Shown piece after piece: positions 1-8,323 of a stretch of DNA of 64,000 nucleotides. Source of the DNA: Pseudomonadota bacterium (GTDB lineage: Bacteria > Pseudomonadota > Alphaproteobacteria > Rhizobiales > Beijerinckiaceae); contig JAEXGT010000032.1 in NCBI GenBank assembly GCA_023450615.1, positions 1 through 64,000 of the forward strand, given 5' to 3'. The translations under genes were made by a program, and so were the position numbers. The notes under the pieces were generated by a model. That model worked only from the letters and a program-made list of their open reading frames with translations, ran no database searches and was not told the origin of the DNA. Each line of letters opens with the position of its first letter. Position 1 is the stretch's first letter.

Positions 1-552
1 CGACGCCGCGCACTTGGGCCTGACCGCCGAGCTTGCCTTCGGTGCCCACTTCGCGGGCCACACGGGTCACCTCGCCCGCGAAGGAATTGAGCTGATCCAC
101 CATCGTGTTGATGGTGTTCTTCAACTCCAAAATCTCGCCCTTCACATCGACTGTGATTTTCTTGGACAGGTCGCCCATGGCGACGGCGGTGGTGACCTCG
201 GCGATGTTGCGAACCTGACCGGTCAGATTAGCGGCCATGAGGTTCACATTATCCGTCAGGTCCTTCCAGGTTCCGGCGACACCCTTCACCTTCGCCTGTC
301 CGCCGAGCTTTCCTTCCGAACCCACCTCGCGAGCTACGCGCGTCACTTCGGAGGCGAAGCTTCCGAGCTGGCCCACCATGGTATTGACCACTTTGCCGAT
401 GCGCAGGAACTCGCCGCGCAAAGGGCGGCCCTCGGTTTCGAGTTCGATAGTCTGGCTTAGATCGCCCTTCGCCACAGCGCCGATCACGCGTGCCACTTCG
501 ACAGTCGGCTGAACGATATCGCCGATCATGGAGTTCACGGAATTGATGCACT
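1..552 (-). repeat. Tandem 276-bp repeat encoding HAMP units
   Basis: The block beginning cgccgagctt at base 301 recurs at base 25, an offset of 276 bases or 92 codons. Similarity continues through the flanking codons ([19 protein letters not shown] in both copies). The repeat is coding, belongs to the HAMP array, and continues beyond the left edge. Confidence 0.6.
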
Positions 553-817
553 CGCTCCAGCAGCCGGTCGCTCCATCCAGACGCCCACGCTCGCTGATAC
601 GCCCCTCCTTGCCTACGACCTTTGCAACCCGCTCAAGCTCGCTGGCGAGCCCCTGGTTCAGGTCAGCAATGTCGTTGAAAGCCTCGGCGATCTCGCCCTC
701 GATCCCCGTCATGTCCGATGGCAAGCGAGCCGTAAAATCGCCCTTTCGGAAAGCGCGCAACACTTTGAGCAGCAGCCTGGGATCAAGCTGCGATGTGGCA
801 GATTCAACTTGTGGCAT
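1..817 (-). CDS. Multi-HAMP sensor histidine kinase, N-terminal part (runs off left edge)
   Basis: An open frame runs from an ATG at 817 (preceded by a GGGGGG ribosome-binding site) leftwards past base 1 with no stop, so about 272 N-terminal residues are visible. The protein starts [12 protein letters not shown] and then shows tandem HAMP-like units with the recurring phrases VAxGDLS, NTMVx[12 protein letters not shown] and GKLGGQA. This is the hallmark of long soluble-type hybrid histidine kinases whose HAMP array precedes HisKA, HATPase and receiver domains, all of which would lie outside the window. No transmembrane segment is seen in the visible part, which suggests a cytoplasmic sensor. 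It is transcribed in the same direction as the LysR gene upstream, 225 bases away. The kinase identity is family knowledge; only the HAMP array is seen. Confidence 0.85.
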   Translation of the reverse strand, partial: MPQVESATSQLDPRLLLKVLRAFRKGDFTARLPSDMTGIEGEIAEAFNDIADLNQGLASELERVAKVVGKEGRISERGRLDGATGCWSECINSVNSMIGDIVQPTVEVARVIGAVAKGDLSQTIELETEGRPLRGEFLRIGKVVNTMVGQLGSFASEVTRVAREVGSEGKLGGQAKVKGVAGTWKDLTDNVNLMAANLTGQVRNIAEVTTAVAMGDLSKKITVDVKGEILELKNTINTMVDQLNSFAGEVTRVAREVGTEGKLGGQAQVRGV

Positions 818-1042
818 GAAGCCCCCCGTAACACCATCCGGGCAAACGGCCCGGCACCCCTTGCTGTACAGACATCCCGACGGGCGTTTTCACTGCCTCT
901 GGACGGAAGCCGACCATCCATAACGTAGGCCCAGCGGAAAAGTTCCAATGGTAAGCGTGGCTGTTTTAGGGGACGCTAGAGTAAGATGGGGCTGTCACGA
1001 AAAACGAAACATCAGAGCATTAGCCGTCTCGCAGCAAACAAG

Positions 1043-1972
1043 TCAGTGGTGGATCTTTAGCCCCACGTCCCAAGGCGGATTAGCGCCGAAGCGCTCAGCC
1101 AGAAAATCCACAAACGCCCTTACCTTTGCGGGGGGATGACGGTTTGAGGGATAGACGGCAAAGACACCCGGGAGTTCGAGCATAGGTTGATCGAGCATTA
1201 GCGCGATAAGACGGCCTGCCTTCAATTCCTCGCTCACGACGAAGGTGGGCTCGTAGATGAGGCCCTGCCCTGCAACAGCGGCGGCGACTAGGGCATCCCC
1301 GTTGTTGACACGAAGGTTGCCCTTGATACGAACCTTGATCTTTCCTTCTGCACCAAACGCCCACTCATCCGGCCCCAGAGCGTGGGACAGGGTGTAGCCA
1401 AGGCAATTATGCTCGGCGAGTTCTGCCACTGTCTTCGGCACTCCCTTTTCGGCGAGATAATCAGGAGAGCCGCAGAGTGCGAGGCGACATGGAGCGATCC
1501 TGCGGGCAATCATCGTCGAATCCCGCAGGCGGCCGATGCGCACGGCTATATCCCATCCCTCTTCAATCAGATCTACGAAACGGTCATTTAGGCCGAGATC
1601 GACCGTCACCTCAGGATAAAGTCGCGAGAACTCGGCCATTCGAGGCGCGAGTTCCCGAAAGCCAAATGATAATGGGGCGTTCACGCGCAAAACTCCCCGT
1701 ACATCCACCCGATCAGCCGATGCCGCCGCTTCAGCCTCCTCGACTTCTGTGAGGATGCGTTCAGCACTTTCAAGATAGCGCCGACCAGCTTCGGTCAATG
1801 TAAGACGGCGGGTCGTCCGGTGCAGGAGCTTTACACCCAGCCGCTCCTCAATGGCGCCGACATGCTTAGTCGCCATCGTCTGAGAGATTCCAAGCGAGCG
1901 CGCAGCGGCCGACAGGCTGCCGAGGGCAACAACCCGCACGAAAATCTGCATCCCCGTGACCCGGTCAAGCAT
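1043..1972 (-). CDS. LysR-family transcriptional regulator
   Basis: A 309-residue LysR-type regulator. The N-terminal winged helix-turn-helix is clear: MQIFVRVVALGSLSAAARSL, then GISQTMATKHVGAIEERLGV and LLHRTTRRLTLTEAG. It is followed by a substrate-binding-type effector domain (about residues 90-300). The start was set at the ATG at 1972, because upstream codons in the frame are not LysR-like and a GGAG/GAGG site precedes this ATG. The gene is divergent from the cystathionine beta-synthase gene with 282 bases between them, so it may regulate that pair; this is inferred from position only. The effector is unknown. The sequence resembles the large subgroup of LysR proteins that often control a neighbouring oxidoreductase. 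Confidence 0.92.
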   Translation of the reverse strand: MLDRVTGMQIFVRVVALGSLSAAARSLGISQTMATKHVGAIEERLGVKLLHRTTRRLTLTEAGRRYLESAERILTEVEEAEAAASADRVDVRGVLRVNAPLSFGFRELAPRMAEFSRLYPEVTVDLGLNDRFVDLIEEGWDIAVRIGRLRDSTMIARRIAPCRLALCGSPDYLAEKGVPKTVAELAEHNCLGYTLSHALGPDEWAFGAEGKIKVRIKGNLRVNNGDALVAAAVAGQGLIYEPTFVVSEELKAGRLIALMLDQPMLELPGVFAVYPSNRHPPAKVRAFVDFLAERFGANPPWDVGLKIHH

Positions 1973-2202
1973 GAACCTCACTCCAAGAGGATGAAATTTT
2001 ATCCAGATACTACAGATTATCAACTAGAAAGGTGAGATAAGTAAGGACGCACGCTTGCATGAGCGGCCCAGTTGCAAAGGAGTCGAAAGGCTGATGAACG
2101 CTGAATAGTCGGCTGCTTCACAGAACTCCTGGCTAGCTCCCAGCATTGGAAATTTAACACCCTAATTTTCAGATTCCTGAGAGAGCCTATAGGCAGGATC
2201 AA

Positions 2203-2256
2203 ATTTCACATCTATATAGAAACAATATCAATTTCCACACAAGGATAATGTGAAAT
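2203..2256 (+). promoter_or_regulatory. Inverted repeat flanking the ribosome-binding site of the CBS gene
   Basis: A perfect 8-base inverted repeat has arms atttcaca at 2203-2210 and tgtgaaat at 2249-2256. The right arm overlaps the ATG at 2255 and the Shine-Dalgarno aagga (2241-2245) lies in the 38-base loop. It could be a DNA operator or an RNA fold affecting initiation, or it could be chance in an AT-rich leader. Confidence 0.3.
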
Positions 2257-3628
2257 GACAGCTCGTGGAGCCTTGGATCTCATTGGTCGGACACCTCTGG
2301 TCGAGGTGACCTCTCTGGATACTGGTCCATGCCAGCTGTTTCTGAAACTTGAAAGCTCCAACCCGAGCGGCTCCATCAAAGACCGCCCAGCCCGAGCCAT
2401 GATCGAGGCTGCGGAAAAGAACGGCAGCTTAAAGCCGGGCGGGACCATCGTCGAGGCGACGGCCGGCAACACGGGAGTAGGCCTCGCTTTGGTGGGGGCT
2501 AGCAAAGGCTATCGCACCCTGCTCGTTGTCCCGGACAAGATGTCCCGCGAAAAGGTGCTGCATGCGAAAGCGCTTGGCGCCGAGGTGATCATCACACGTT
2601 CGGATGTGGGCAAAGGACATCCCGACTACTATCAGGACCTCGCGCAGAAGATTACGGATGCGACTCCCGGAGCCGTCTATATCAATCAGTTCGAGAACCC
2701 GGCCAATCCTGCAGCGCATGAGGCAAGCACCGGCCCGGAGATCCTGGAAGGGATGGAGGGCAATGTGGATGCCGTCGTGGTCGGAGTCGGCTCTGGCGGC
2801 ACGCTGACGGGTATCGGGCGCTATCTCAAGAAAGCGTCGCCCAATACGGTAATGGTGCTCGCTGATCCCGCAGGCTCGATCCTTGCGCCGCTTGTAGAGA
2901 CAGGAGAGATGACGGAAGCCGGATCCTGGGCTGTCGAAGGCATCGGCGAGGACTTCGTGCCGCCTAACTGCGATCTCTCTTTGGTGAAGAAGGCCTATTC
3001 CATCACCGACAAGGAAAGTTTCTCCGCTGCCCGCGAGCTCCTGCGCAAGGAAGGCATCCTCGCAGGCTCATCCTCCGGCACGTTGCTGGCTGCTGCTCTT
3101 CGCTACTGCCGCGAGCAGACTGAGCCTAAACGCGTCGTGACGCTCGTTTGCGACACAGGCGCCAAGTATCTGTCGAAGGTGTTCAACGATGCCTTCATCG
3201 CGCAGGAGGGATGGCTCGACCGCGCCCCCACCGGCACGGTACGCGATGTGGTGATCAATCCCTTCGGCGAAGGCGCGACAATCTTCGTGGCTCCCAATGA
3301 GACGATCCGCTCCGCTTTTGCGCGCATGCGCTCTTCCGACATTTCGCAACTCCCTGTTATCGAGGATGGACGCGTCGTCGGCCTCATTGACGAGAGCGAC
3401 ATTCTCGATGCCCTTGTCGCGCATGAAAGCGCTCCCCAGAGCGTCTTCAACAAGCCGGTACGTGAGATTATGGTCACGCGCCTGCAGACGATTCCTGCAC
3501 AGGCGCCTGTAAAGGATCTCCTGCCCCTCTTTGCAGCCGGCCTCGTGCCGGTCATCATGGACGGCGACACCTTCGTCGGCCTCGCCACACGCATCGACCT
3601 TATCAACTTCTTCCGGATTCAAGCCTGA
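2255..3628 (+). CDS. Cystathionine beta-synthase (PLP domain plus CBS-domain pair)
   Basis: A 457-residue PLP enzyme expected to condense homocysteine with serine to cystathionine in the cytoplasm. The fold-type II PLP domain covers about residues 1-320, with the PLP-binding lysine in SGSIKDR (K42), the asparagine loop TAGNTG (N72) and the phosphate-binding loop GVGSGGTLTG (177-186). Residues 329-457 form two CBS modules, as in human-type CBS, but there is no N-terminal heme region. The C-terminal CBS pair separates it from ordinary cysteine synthases (about 310 residues). Its stop overlaps the start of the gamma-lyase gene by four bases (ATGA), so the two are translationally coupled. An O-acetylserine- or O-phosphoserine-dependent activity cannot be excluded. 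Confidence 0.9.
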   Translation: MTARGALDLIGRTPLVEVTSLDTGPCQLFLKLESSNPSGSIKDRPARAMIEAAEKNGSLKPGGTIVEATAGNTGVGLALVGASKGYRTLLVVPDKMSREKVLHAKALGAEVIITRSDVGKGHPDYYQDLAQKITDATPGAVYINQFENPANPAAHEASTGPEILEGMEGNVDAVVVGVGSGGTLTGIGRYLKKASPNTVMVLADPAGSILAPLVETGEMTEAGSWAVEGIGEDFVPPNCDLSLVKKAYSITDKESFSAARELLRKEGILAGSSSGTLLAAALRYCREQTEPKRVVTLVCDTGAKYLSKVFNDAFIAQEGWLDRAPTGTVRDVVINPFGEGATIFVAPNETIRSAFARMRSSDISQLPVIEDGRVVGLIDESDILDALVAHESAPQSVFNKPVREIMVTRLQTIPAQAPVKDLLPLFAAGLVPVIMDGDTFVGLATRIDLINFFRIQA

Positions 3629-4788
3629 TGACCGCTCGCAACCAACTTGCCTTCTCGACCCGCTGCATCCATGCGGGCCAAACACCCGACCCCACCACTG
3701 GCGCGGTGATGATGCCCATCTACGCGACGTCCACCTTTGCGCAGGAAAGTCCCGGCGTTCACAAAGGATTCGAATACGCACGCTCGCAGAACCCGACCCG
3801 CATGGCCTTCGAGCGTTGCATCGCCGATCTTGAAGGCGGCACGGCGGCCTTCGCCTTTTCCTCGGGGCTTGCCGCGAGCGCAACGGTGCTCGACATGCTG
3901 GAGCACGGCTCTCATATCATAGCATCCGACGACCTTTACGGCGGCACGCGACGCCTTTTCGAAAAGGTGCGCAAGCAATCCGCCAATCTTGACATTACCT
4001 ATGTCGACCTCGGAAATCCGAATGCCGTAAAAGCGGCCTTGCGCCCCAACACACGTCTCGTCTGGGTGGAGACACCCACCAACCCTCTCTTGAAGATCGC
4101 TGATCTTGAAGCGATTGCACAGGCAACGCGGGGACATGGAACCCTTCTGGTCGCCGACAACACATTTGCAAGTCCGTGGGTACAGCGTCCGCTGGAATTT
4201 GGCTTCGACATCGTCGTTCACTCGACGACCAAATATCTCAACGGGCACTCCGACATGGTTGGCGGTGTCGTGATCGTGGGTCAGAACCAGGAAGTTCGCG
4301 AGAAAATCGCTTACCTTCAGAATGCCGTCGGTGCGATTTCCGGCCCCTTCGACAGCTTCTTGGCTCTACGGGGCCTCAAGACCCTCTCGCTGCGCATGGA
4401 GCGGCATTGCACGTCGGCTCTGAAGATAGCGGAATTCCTTGAGGCTCATCCTCAGGTTGACGGCGTCATCTATCCTGGGCTCCCCTCGCATCCTCAGCAT
4501 GAATTGGCCAAGCGCCAGATGCGCGGTTTCGGCGGCATCATCACCGTCCGCATCAAGGGCGGCCTCGATGGCGCGACACGCTTCCTGGAGCGCTGCCAGC
4601 TTTTCACATTGGCCGAGAGCCTTGGCGGCGTTGAAAGCCTCATCGAGCACCCTGCCATCATGACACATGCCTCTGTGCCGCCGCATGTACGCGCAGAACT
4701 CGGCATCGATGACGGGCTGGTCCGCCTGTCCGTCGGCATCGAGGATGCCGATGACCTCATTCAGGATCTCAGCTCGGCTCTCGCTTAA
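3628..4788 (+). CDS. Cystathionine gamma-lyase / gamma-synthase family PLP enzyme
   Basis: A 386-residue member of the Cys/Met metabolism PLP family. Family landmarks are SSGLAASATVL, the DDLYGGT segment (D101-T107), ADNTFASP (about 176-183), and the PLP lysine in HSTTKYLNGHSD (K202). Length is typical. Coupling to a cystathionine beta-synthase by a four-base overlap favours the gamma-lyase role (cystathionine to cysteine, 2-oxobutyrate and ammonia), giving reverse transsulfuration from methionine to cysteine. Gamma-synthase enzymes share all these motifs, so the direction of the reaction is inferred from context. Confidence 0.9.
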   Translation: MTARNQLAFSTRCIHAGQTPDPTTGAVMMPIYATSTFAQESPGVHKGFEYARSQNPTRMAFERCIADLEGGTAAFAFSSGLAASATVLDMLEHGSHIIASDDLYGGTRRLFEKVRKQSANLDITYVDLGNPNAVKAALRPNTRLVWVETPTNPLLKIADLEAIAQATRGHGTLLVADNTFASPWVQRPLEFGFDIVVHSTTKYLNGHSDMVGGVVIVGQNQEVREKIAYLQNAVGAISGPFDSFLALRGLKTLSLRMERHCTSALKIAEFLEAHPQVDGVIYPGLPSHPQHELAKRQMRGFGGIITVRIKGGLDGATRFLERCQLFTLAESLGGVESLIEHPAIMTHASVPPHVRAELGIDDGLVRLSVGIEDADDLIQDLSSALA

Positions 4789-4800
4789 GCGGAATCCATC

Positions 4801-4834
4801 ATGGAAAGGCTCGATGCAACGTGAGCCTTTCCAT
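4801..4834. terminator. 12-bp hairpin between convergent genes
   Basis: A perfect 12-base inverted repeat (atggaaaggctc at 4801-4812, gagcctttccat at 4823-4834, ten-base loop) lies between the convergent ends of the gamma-lyase gene and the small gene at 4837. No good U-tract follows on either strand, so it is a possible bidirectional transcript end rather than a classic intrinsic terminator. Confidence 0.55.
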
Positions 4835-4836
4835 CC

Positions 4837-5106
4837 TCAATGCAGCTTTGACGTCATCCGTTTGATGGTGGCATCGAGAAGGGCCATGGCTGCATCTCTG
4901 CTCGCCTGCGACAGCGCAGACAGGTCTGCCTCTCCCCTGCTCTCGCTCGCAGTTTCCAGAAGCGCGAAGTAAGCCAGATCCCGCTTCGGGCCGCTGGCTT
5001 CGCTCTTGAGAGCGCTGATCGCTTCGATGATGCCAGGTTGCTGACCTGCCTGGACGAGATCGCGAGCCCTTCTCAGGAGGTGGAGAACCGTTATTTGCCT
5101 ATCCAT
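4837..5106 (-). CDS. Small helical hypothetical protein
   Basis: About 89 residues if started at the ATG at 5106 (MDRQITVL...), which has a GGGG stretch nine bases upstream; an in-frame ATG lies at 5121. The protein is rich in Ala, Leu, Arg and Glu with a heptad-like pattern, no membrane segment and no recognised domain. Coding appearance is good, with no stretches of low-complexity antisense residues, and the gene has its own space between the hairpin at 4801-4834 and the AT-rich spacer. Function unknown. Confidence 0.6.
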   Translation of the reverse strand: MDRQITVLHLLRRARDLVQAGQQPGIIEAISALKSEASGPKRDLAYFALLETASESRGEADLSALSQASRDAAMALLDATIKRMTSKLH

Positions 5107-5121
5107 TGCAGTAAGCCCCAT

Positions 5122-5819
5122 CGCAGCCGGATTTTATCTTTTTCAGAGCTGCTGCTCTGGGAGGATGGCGGAATTCATCTTTCGCGACAAGGGAATGCAG
5201 GAGGAATGCGACGCCGCACCACAGCGGGGCGCCGAGCGAGTCTTGCGCAGTCCGAAGAGGCAAATGACCGGTAGATGCTGTCAGTTGAAGATTTCAAGAA
5301 TTTCCAGTTGAAATGGACAGATCACCGAACGTTCTGAGGCTACAGAAAATGGCCGCACGGAAAAATTCTGCGATATGCCCTGAGGAGGCCGATCAAATTC
5401 ATGGCTTTCTCATTGTGATAGAGAAATGTTCTGAAAAATATTTTCTGATCCCCTCTCTGAATCCAGAGTTTTCACCATCGCACCTGCCGGATATTCTTCG
5501 CTCAACACCGCATAAAAATTAGAGCCTTGTCACGCTTTCGCCCCATTCGGATATCAAAAGCCCACCTGTAGTGTTTTGAAGTACAAGCCCTCACCATTTT
5601 ATTTTTCGAGGGATTTATTAAGTAGCATTCTCATTTTCTGACGTTTTTATAATCATCGCAAAGGTTTCACTTCTTACCACTCCACTTCATCTCCCATCTT
5701 GAATCAGAAATAACGCCCAGCAAGTCATCCTGATTTGCGGATTATCATTTTGCACGATTTTCCATTCGGCGTGACCTGCATTTCCATCAAGATTTCTTTG
5801 ATTTTTAAGAGAGAATATT
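5122..5819. other. AT-rich intergenic spacer
   Basis: About 700 bases without a credible gene. The short open frames here have no family resemblance and poor composition. It is markedly richer in A and T than its surroundings, especially 5380-5820, and must contain the promoter of the beta-helix/RTX gene at 5820. No convincing -35/-10 pair, repeat or RNA gene was identified. Confidence 0.6.
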
Positions 5820-7598
5820 ATGGCGACGATTTATGTCTCGACGACCGGCAGCGACTCGAATTCCGGTGCTTCCGGCAGCCCTGTCAAATCCATCAACAAA
5901 GCCTCCCAGATTGCTAAGGCAGGCGATACCGTTGTGGTCGGCGCCGGCACCTATAAGGGCCTGGTGAACATCAACTCCAGCGGCTCCGCCTCTGCGCCGA
6001 TCACCTACAAGGCCGCCGACGGCGCCAAGGTGATCATCGACGGAGCCGGCACCCCCGCCAATTCCTCGCTCGTGACGATCAGCGGCAATTATGTTGTGTT
6101 CCAGGGCTTCGAAGTTCAGAACGCGCAGCGCACCGGCATCAGCCTGTGGGAATCGCACGACGTCAAGGTGCTGAACAACAAGGTGCACGACAGCGTGCGC
6201 GCCGGCATCTTCTCCGGCGCAAGCGGCGCCGGGACGTCGTACAACAACGTCATCGAGGGCAACGAGGTCTGGAACAACGTCAAGGAAAACACCTCGAAGA
6301 ACTCGTCGAGCGGTTGGGCGCAGGCTATCGGCGCCTATGCTTCGGATAACCTCACCGTCCGCAACAACAAGTCCTACGACAATTGGGGCGAGGGTATCGG
6401 CATTCAGTCGAGCATGAACGCCAAGATCCTGAACAACACCACGCACGACAACTTCAGCGTCAACATCTATCTGGACAACGCGCAAGCCGCGACGGTTCAG
6501 GGCAACACGGTCTACACCACCAACGACACCACGTATTACCGCAATGGCAAGGCTGCCTGGGGCATCCGCGTTGCCAACGAGCACGTGGACCGTCCGCTGC
6601 CGTCCAAGGACATCGTGATCACCAACAATGTCCTCGCCGGGTCGGGGGAGATCGGCTACGGCGCCTATGAGGCGAACACGGGCCTGATCAATCCCAGGAT
6701 CGAGAACAACACGTTCTACTCGAGCTACACGCAGATTCCCAATCTCGGGAACGGCGGCACGCCGACCACGCCAGCCACGCCCTCTCCCCTGCCGCCCACG
6801 GATCATCCGGTTACCGCTGTCGATGATCGCTACGCGGCAACCGAGGATACGGTCCTGTCCGTGAGCGCGTCCAAGGGCGTTCTCGCCAATGACACCGCTC
6901 CCGATGGCGGGAAGGCCGCCGTTGCCGGCACCTTTGCGACGACGAAGGGCGGCAGCGTGAAGCTCAGCGCTGACGGCTCCTTCGTCTACACCCCGAAGGC
7001 AAACTTCTTCGGTTCGGACAGCTTCACCTACACCGTGAAGGACGCCGATGGCGACACCGATAAAGGAACTGTCACCCTCACCGTGGCCGATGTCGCTGAG
7101 ACGCCCGCGCAGCCCAGCACTCCCGCCCAACCCAGCACTCCGGCGCCGACGCCTGTGAAGGCCATCAATGGCACGAGCAATGCCAACAAGCTGACCGGCA
7201 CTTCCGGAAAGGACAAGATCGACGGCAAAGGCGGCAACGACACGCTCAATGGAAAGGGCGGAAACGACATTCTGATCGGCGGCGCCGGCAAGGACACGTT
7301 CACGTTCGACACGAAGCTGGGCAGCAACAACGTGGATGTGATCGTCGACTTCAAGTCGGGTCAGGATATCATCGACCTGAATGACTCGGTGTTCACCAAG
7401 CTCAAGCCGGGCAAGCTCTCGGCAAGCGCATTCGTCATTGGCGAGAAGGCCTTGGATTCGTCTGACCGGATCATCTACAACAATAAAACGGGTGATCTGT
7501 TCTACGATGCGGACGGCACGGGTTCCACGAAGGCGGTCAAGTTCGCCGTCATCGAGAACCATGTCAAACTGCATGCATACGACTTCTACATCATCTGA
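5820..7598 (+). CDS. Right-handed beta-helix protein with Ig-like domain and RTX C-terminus
   Basis: 592 residues, no N-terminal signal peptide (starts MATIYVSTTGSDSNSG). Residues about 1-305 form a pectate-lyase-type beta-helix with NN-ladder repeats such as VLNNKVHD and VRNNKSYD. A Pro/Thr linker (about 308-330) leads to a cadherin/Ig-like module with AVDDRYAATEDTVLSV and GVLANDT (about 333-420). A second Pro-rich linker precedes RTX calcium-binding repeats GGNDTLNGKGGNDILIGGAG (about 450-490) and a C-terminal region of serralysin/RTX type. RTX plus no Sec signal indicates type I secretion; no transporter genes are nearby. The beta-helix half is paralogous to the protein at 11393. A role in modifying or binding the exopolysaccharide is inferred from location. 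The start has an aagagag site upstream. Confidence 0.88.
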   Translation: MATIYVSTTGSDSNSGASGSPVKSINKASQIAKAGDTVVVGAGTYKGLVNINSSGSASAPITYKAADGAKVIIDGAGTPANSSLVTISGNYVVFQGFEVQNAQRTGISLWESHDVKVLNNKVHDSVRAGIFSGASGAGTSYNNVIEGNEVWNNVKENTSKNSSSGWAQAIGAYASDNLTVRNNKSYDNWGEGIGIQSSMNAKILNNTTHDNFSVNIYLDNAQAATVQGNTVYTTNDTTYYRNGKAAWGIRVANEHVDRPLPSKDIVITNNVLAGSGEIGYGAYEANTGLINPRIENNTFYSSYTQIPNLGNGGTPTTPATPSPLPPTDHPVTAVDDRYAATEDTVLSVSASKGVLANDTAPDGGKAAVAGTFATTKGGSVKLSADGSFVYTPKANFFGSDSFTYTVKDADGDTDKGTVTLTVADVAETPAQPSTPAQPSTPAPTPVKAINGTSNANKLTGTSGKDKIDGKGGNDTLNGKGGNDILIGGAGKDTFTFDTKLGSNNVDVIVDFKSGQDIIDLNDSVFTKLKPGKLSASAFVIGEKALDSSDRIIYNNKTGDLFYDADGTGSTKAVKFAVIENHVKLHAYDFYII

Positions 7599-7623
7599 CG
7601 ATCGCTCACATGCATGAATGATG

Positions 7624-7660
7624 ACACGGCCCCGGCAAAACCGGGGCCGTGTTGCTTTTT
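7624..7660 (+). terminator. Rho-independent terminator of the beta-helix/RTX gene
   Basis: A perfect 12-base stem (7624-7635 with 7641-7652, core acggccccgg/ccggggccgt), five-base loop caaaa, followed by tgcttttt. It lies 26 bases past the stop codon at 7598, an excellent intrinsic terminator. Confidence 0.92.
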
Positions 7661-7764
7661 GAGAAAGGGGGAGCAAGGCGGCCTGGCTCGCCCAACCGGC
7701 GAAGAATGCGATCTGCTTCCGGCAGCCTGCCGCCGGATGTCTCAAGCTGGAAGAGGCGGAACGG

Positions 7765-7998
7765 TTATCTCGATGCCTTGGACGTTACGGATTGGCTTTC
7801 CCTCGCGCTCCGTTCACTCCGATAGCGTTCGAGGTTGCGCCGAAGGGACGAGCGCAGAGCGGTGGAGGCAATCACAAGGACAGCCAGAAGGCTGCCTCCA
7901 AAGGGTGCGGCAGCGAGCGCAACCAGCCCACCCCACAAAGGCCAGAGCACGAAAAATGTAACCAACGCACCTACGACGGCAAGCAATGCAACCGGCAT
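7765..7998 (-). CDS. Small two-span membrane protein
   Basis: 77 residues from the ATG at 7998, chosen because a near-perfect Shine-Dalgarno (GAAGGAG) lies eight bases upstream. A GTG nine codons earlier is possible but would place that site inside the gene. Two hydrophobic segments (about residues 2-22, VALLAVVGALVTFFVLWPLW, and 28-50) are followed by a basic tail with RSSLRRNLERYR. There is no recognised family. It lies alone between the RTX terminator and the exopolysaccharide genes, opposite in strand to the RTX gene. Function unknown. Confidence 0.6.
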   Translation of the reverse strand: MPVALLAVVGALVTFFVLWPLWGGLVALAAAPFGGSLLAVLVIASTALRSSLRRNLERYRSERSARESQSVTSKASR

Positions 7999-8323
7999 AA
8001 AGAATGCTCCTTCGGAGAGCGCCACATAGCGGCCTCAGATAGCCCAGGATGCTAGACGAGGCATAAAAATAGGTTAACTCAAGTCTTCGATACCCTATCA
8101 CGCGCGCCGACCCATCTGCAACAATATCCAATTCGCAACAGGCGCTTCATCTCAGGTAAAACCTCTGATGCCGACTTGGAACCCTCGCTTCCAGGCAAAA
8201 CAGCAGCCTTCGGAATGGGTGAAGCCGACGCTCGAAAAGATATGATTGCGAGTTTGGCGAAAATAGGAAGCGCAGCCCTCGATGAGAAATGCCGCAAATG
8301 CATGTCCGGCGGATCTTCCGACC

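Noticed and set aside
838..854. ccgggc-aaacg-gcccgg hairpin in the leader of the sensor kinase gene
   Set aside because: Six GC pairs occur often by chance in GC-rich DNA, and no further structure or start-site masking is evident.
5313..5522. 69-codon plus-strand open frame in the AT-rich spacer
   Set aside because: No ribosome-binding site, no family resemblance, and composition does not match neighbouring genes.
5805..7745. Long open frame (646 codons) antisense to the beta-helix/RTX gene
   Set aside because: It is the reverse-strand shadow of a repetitive GC-rich coding gene. Composition is rich in Val, Arg, Gly and His, with no domain, and it crosses a strong terminator.
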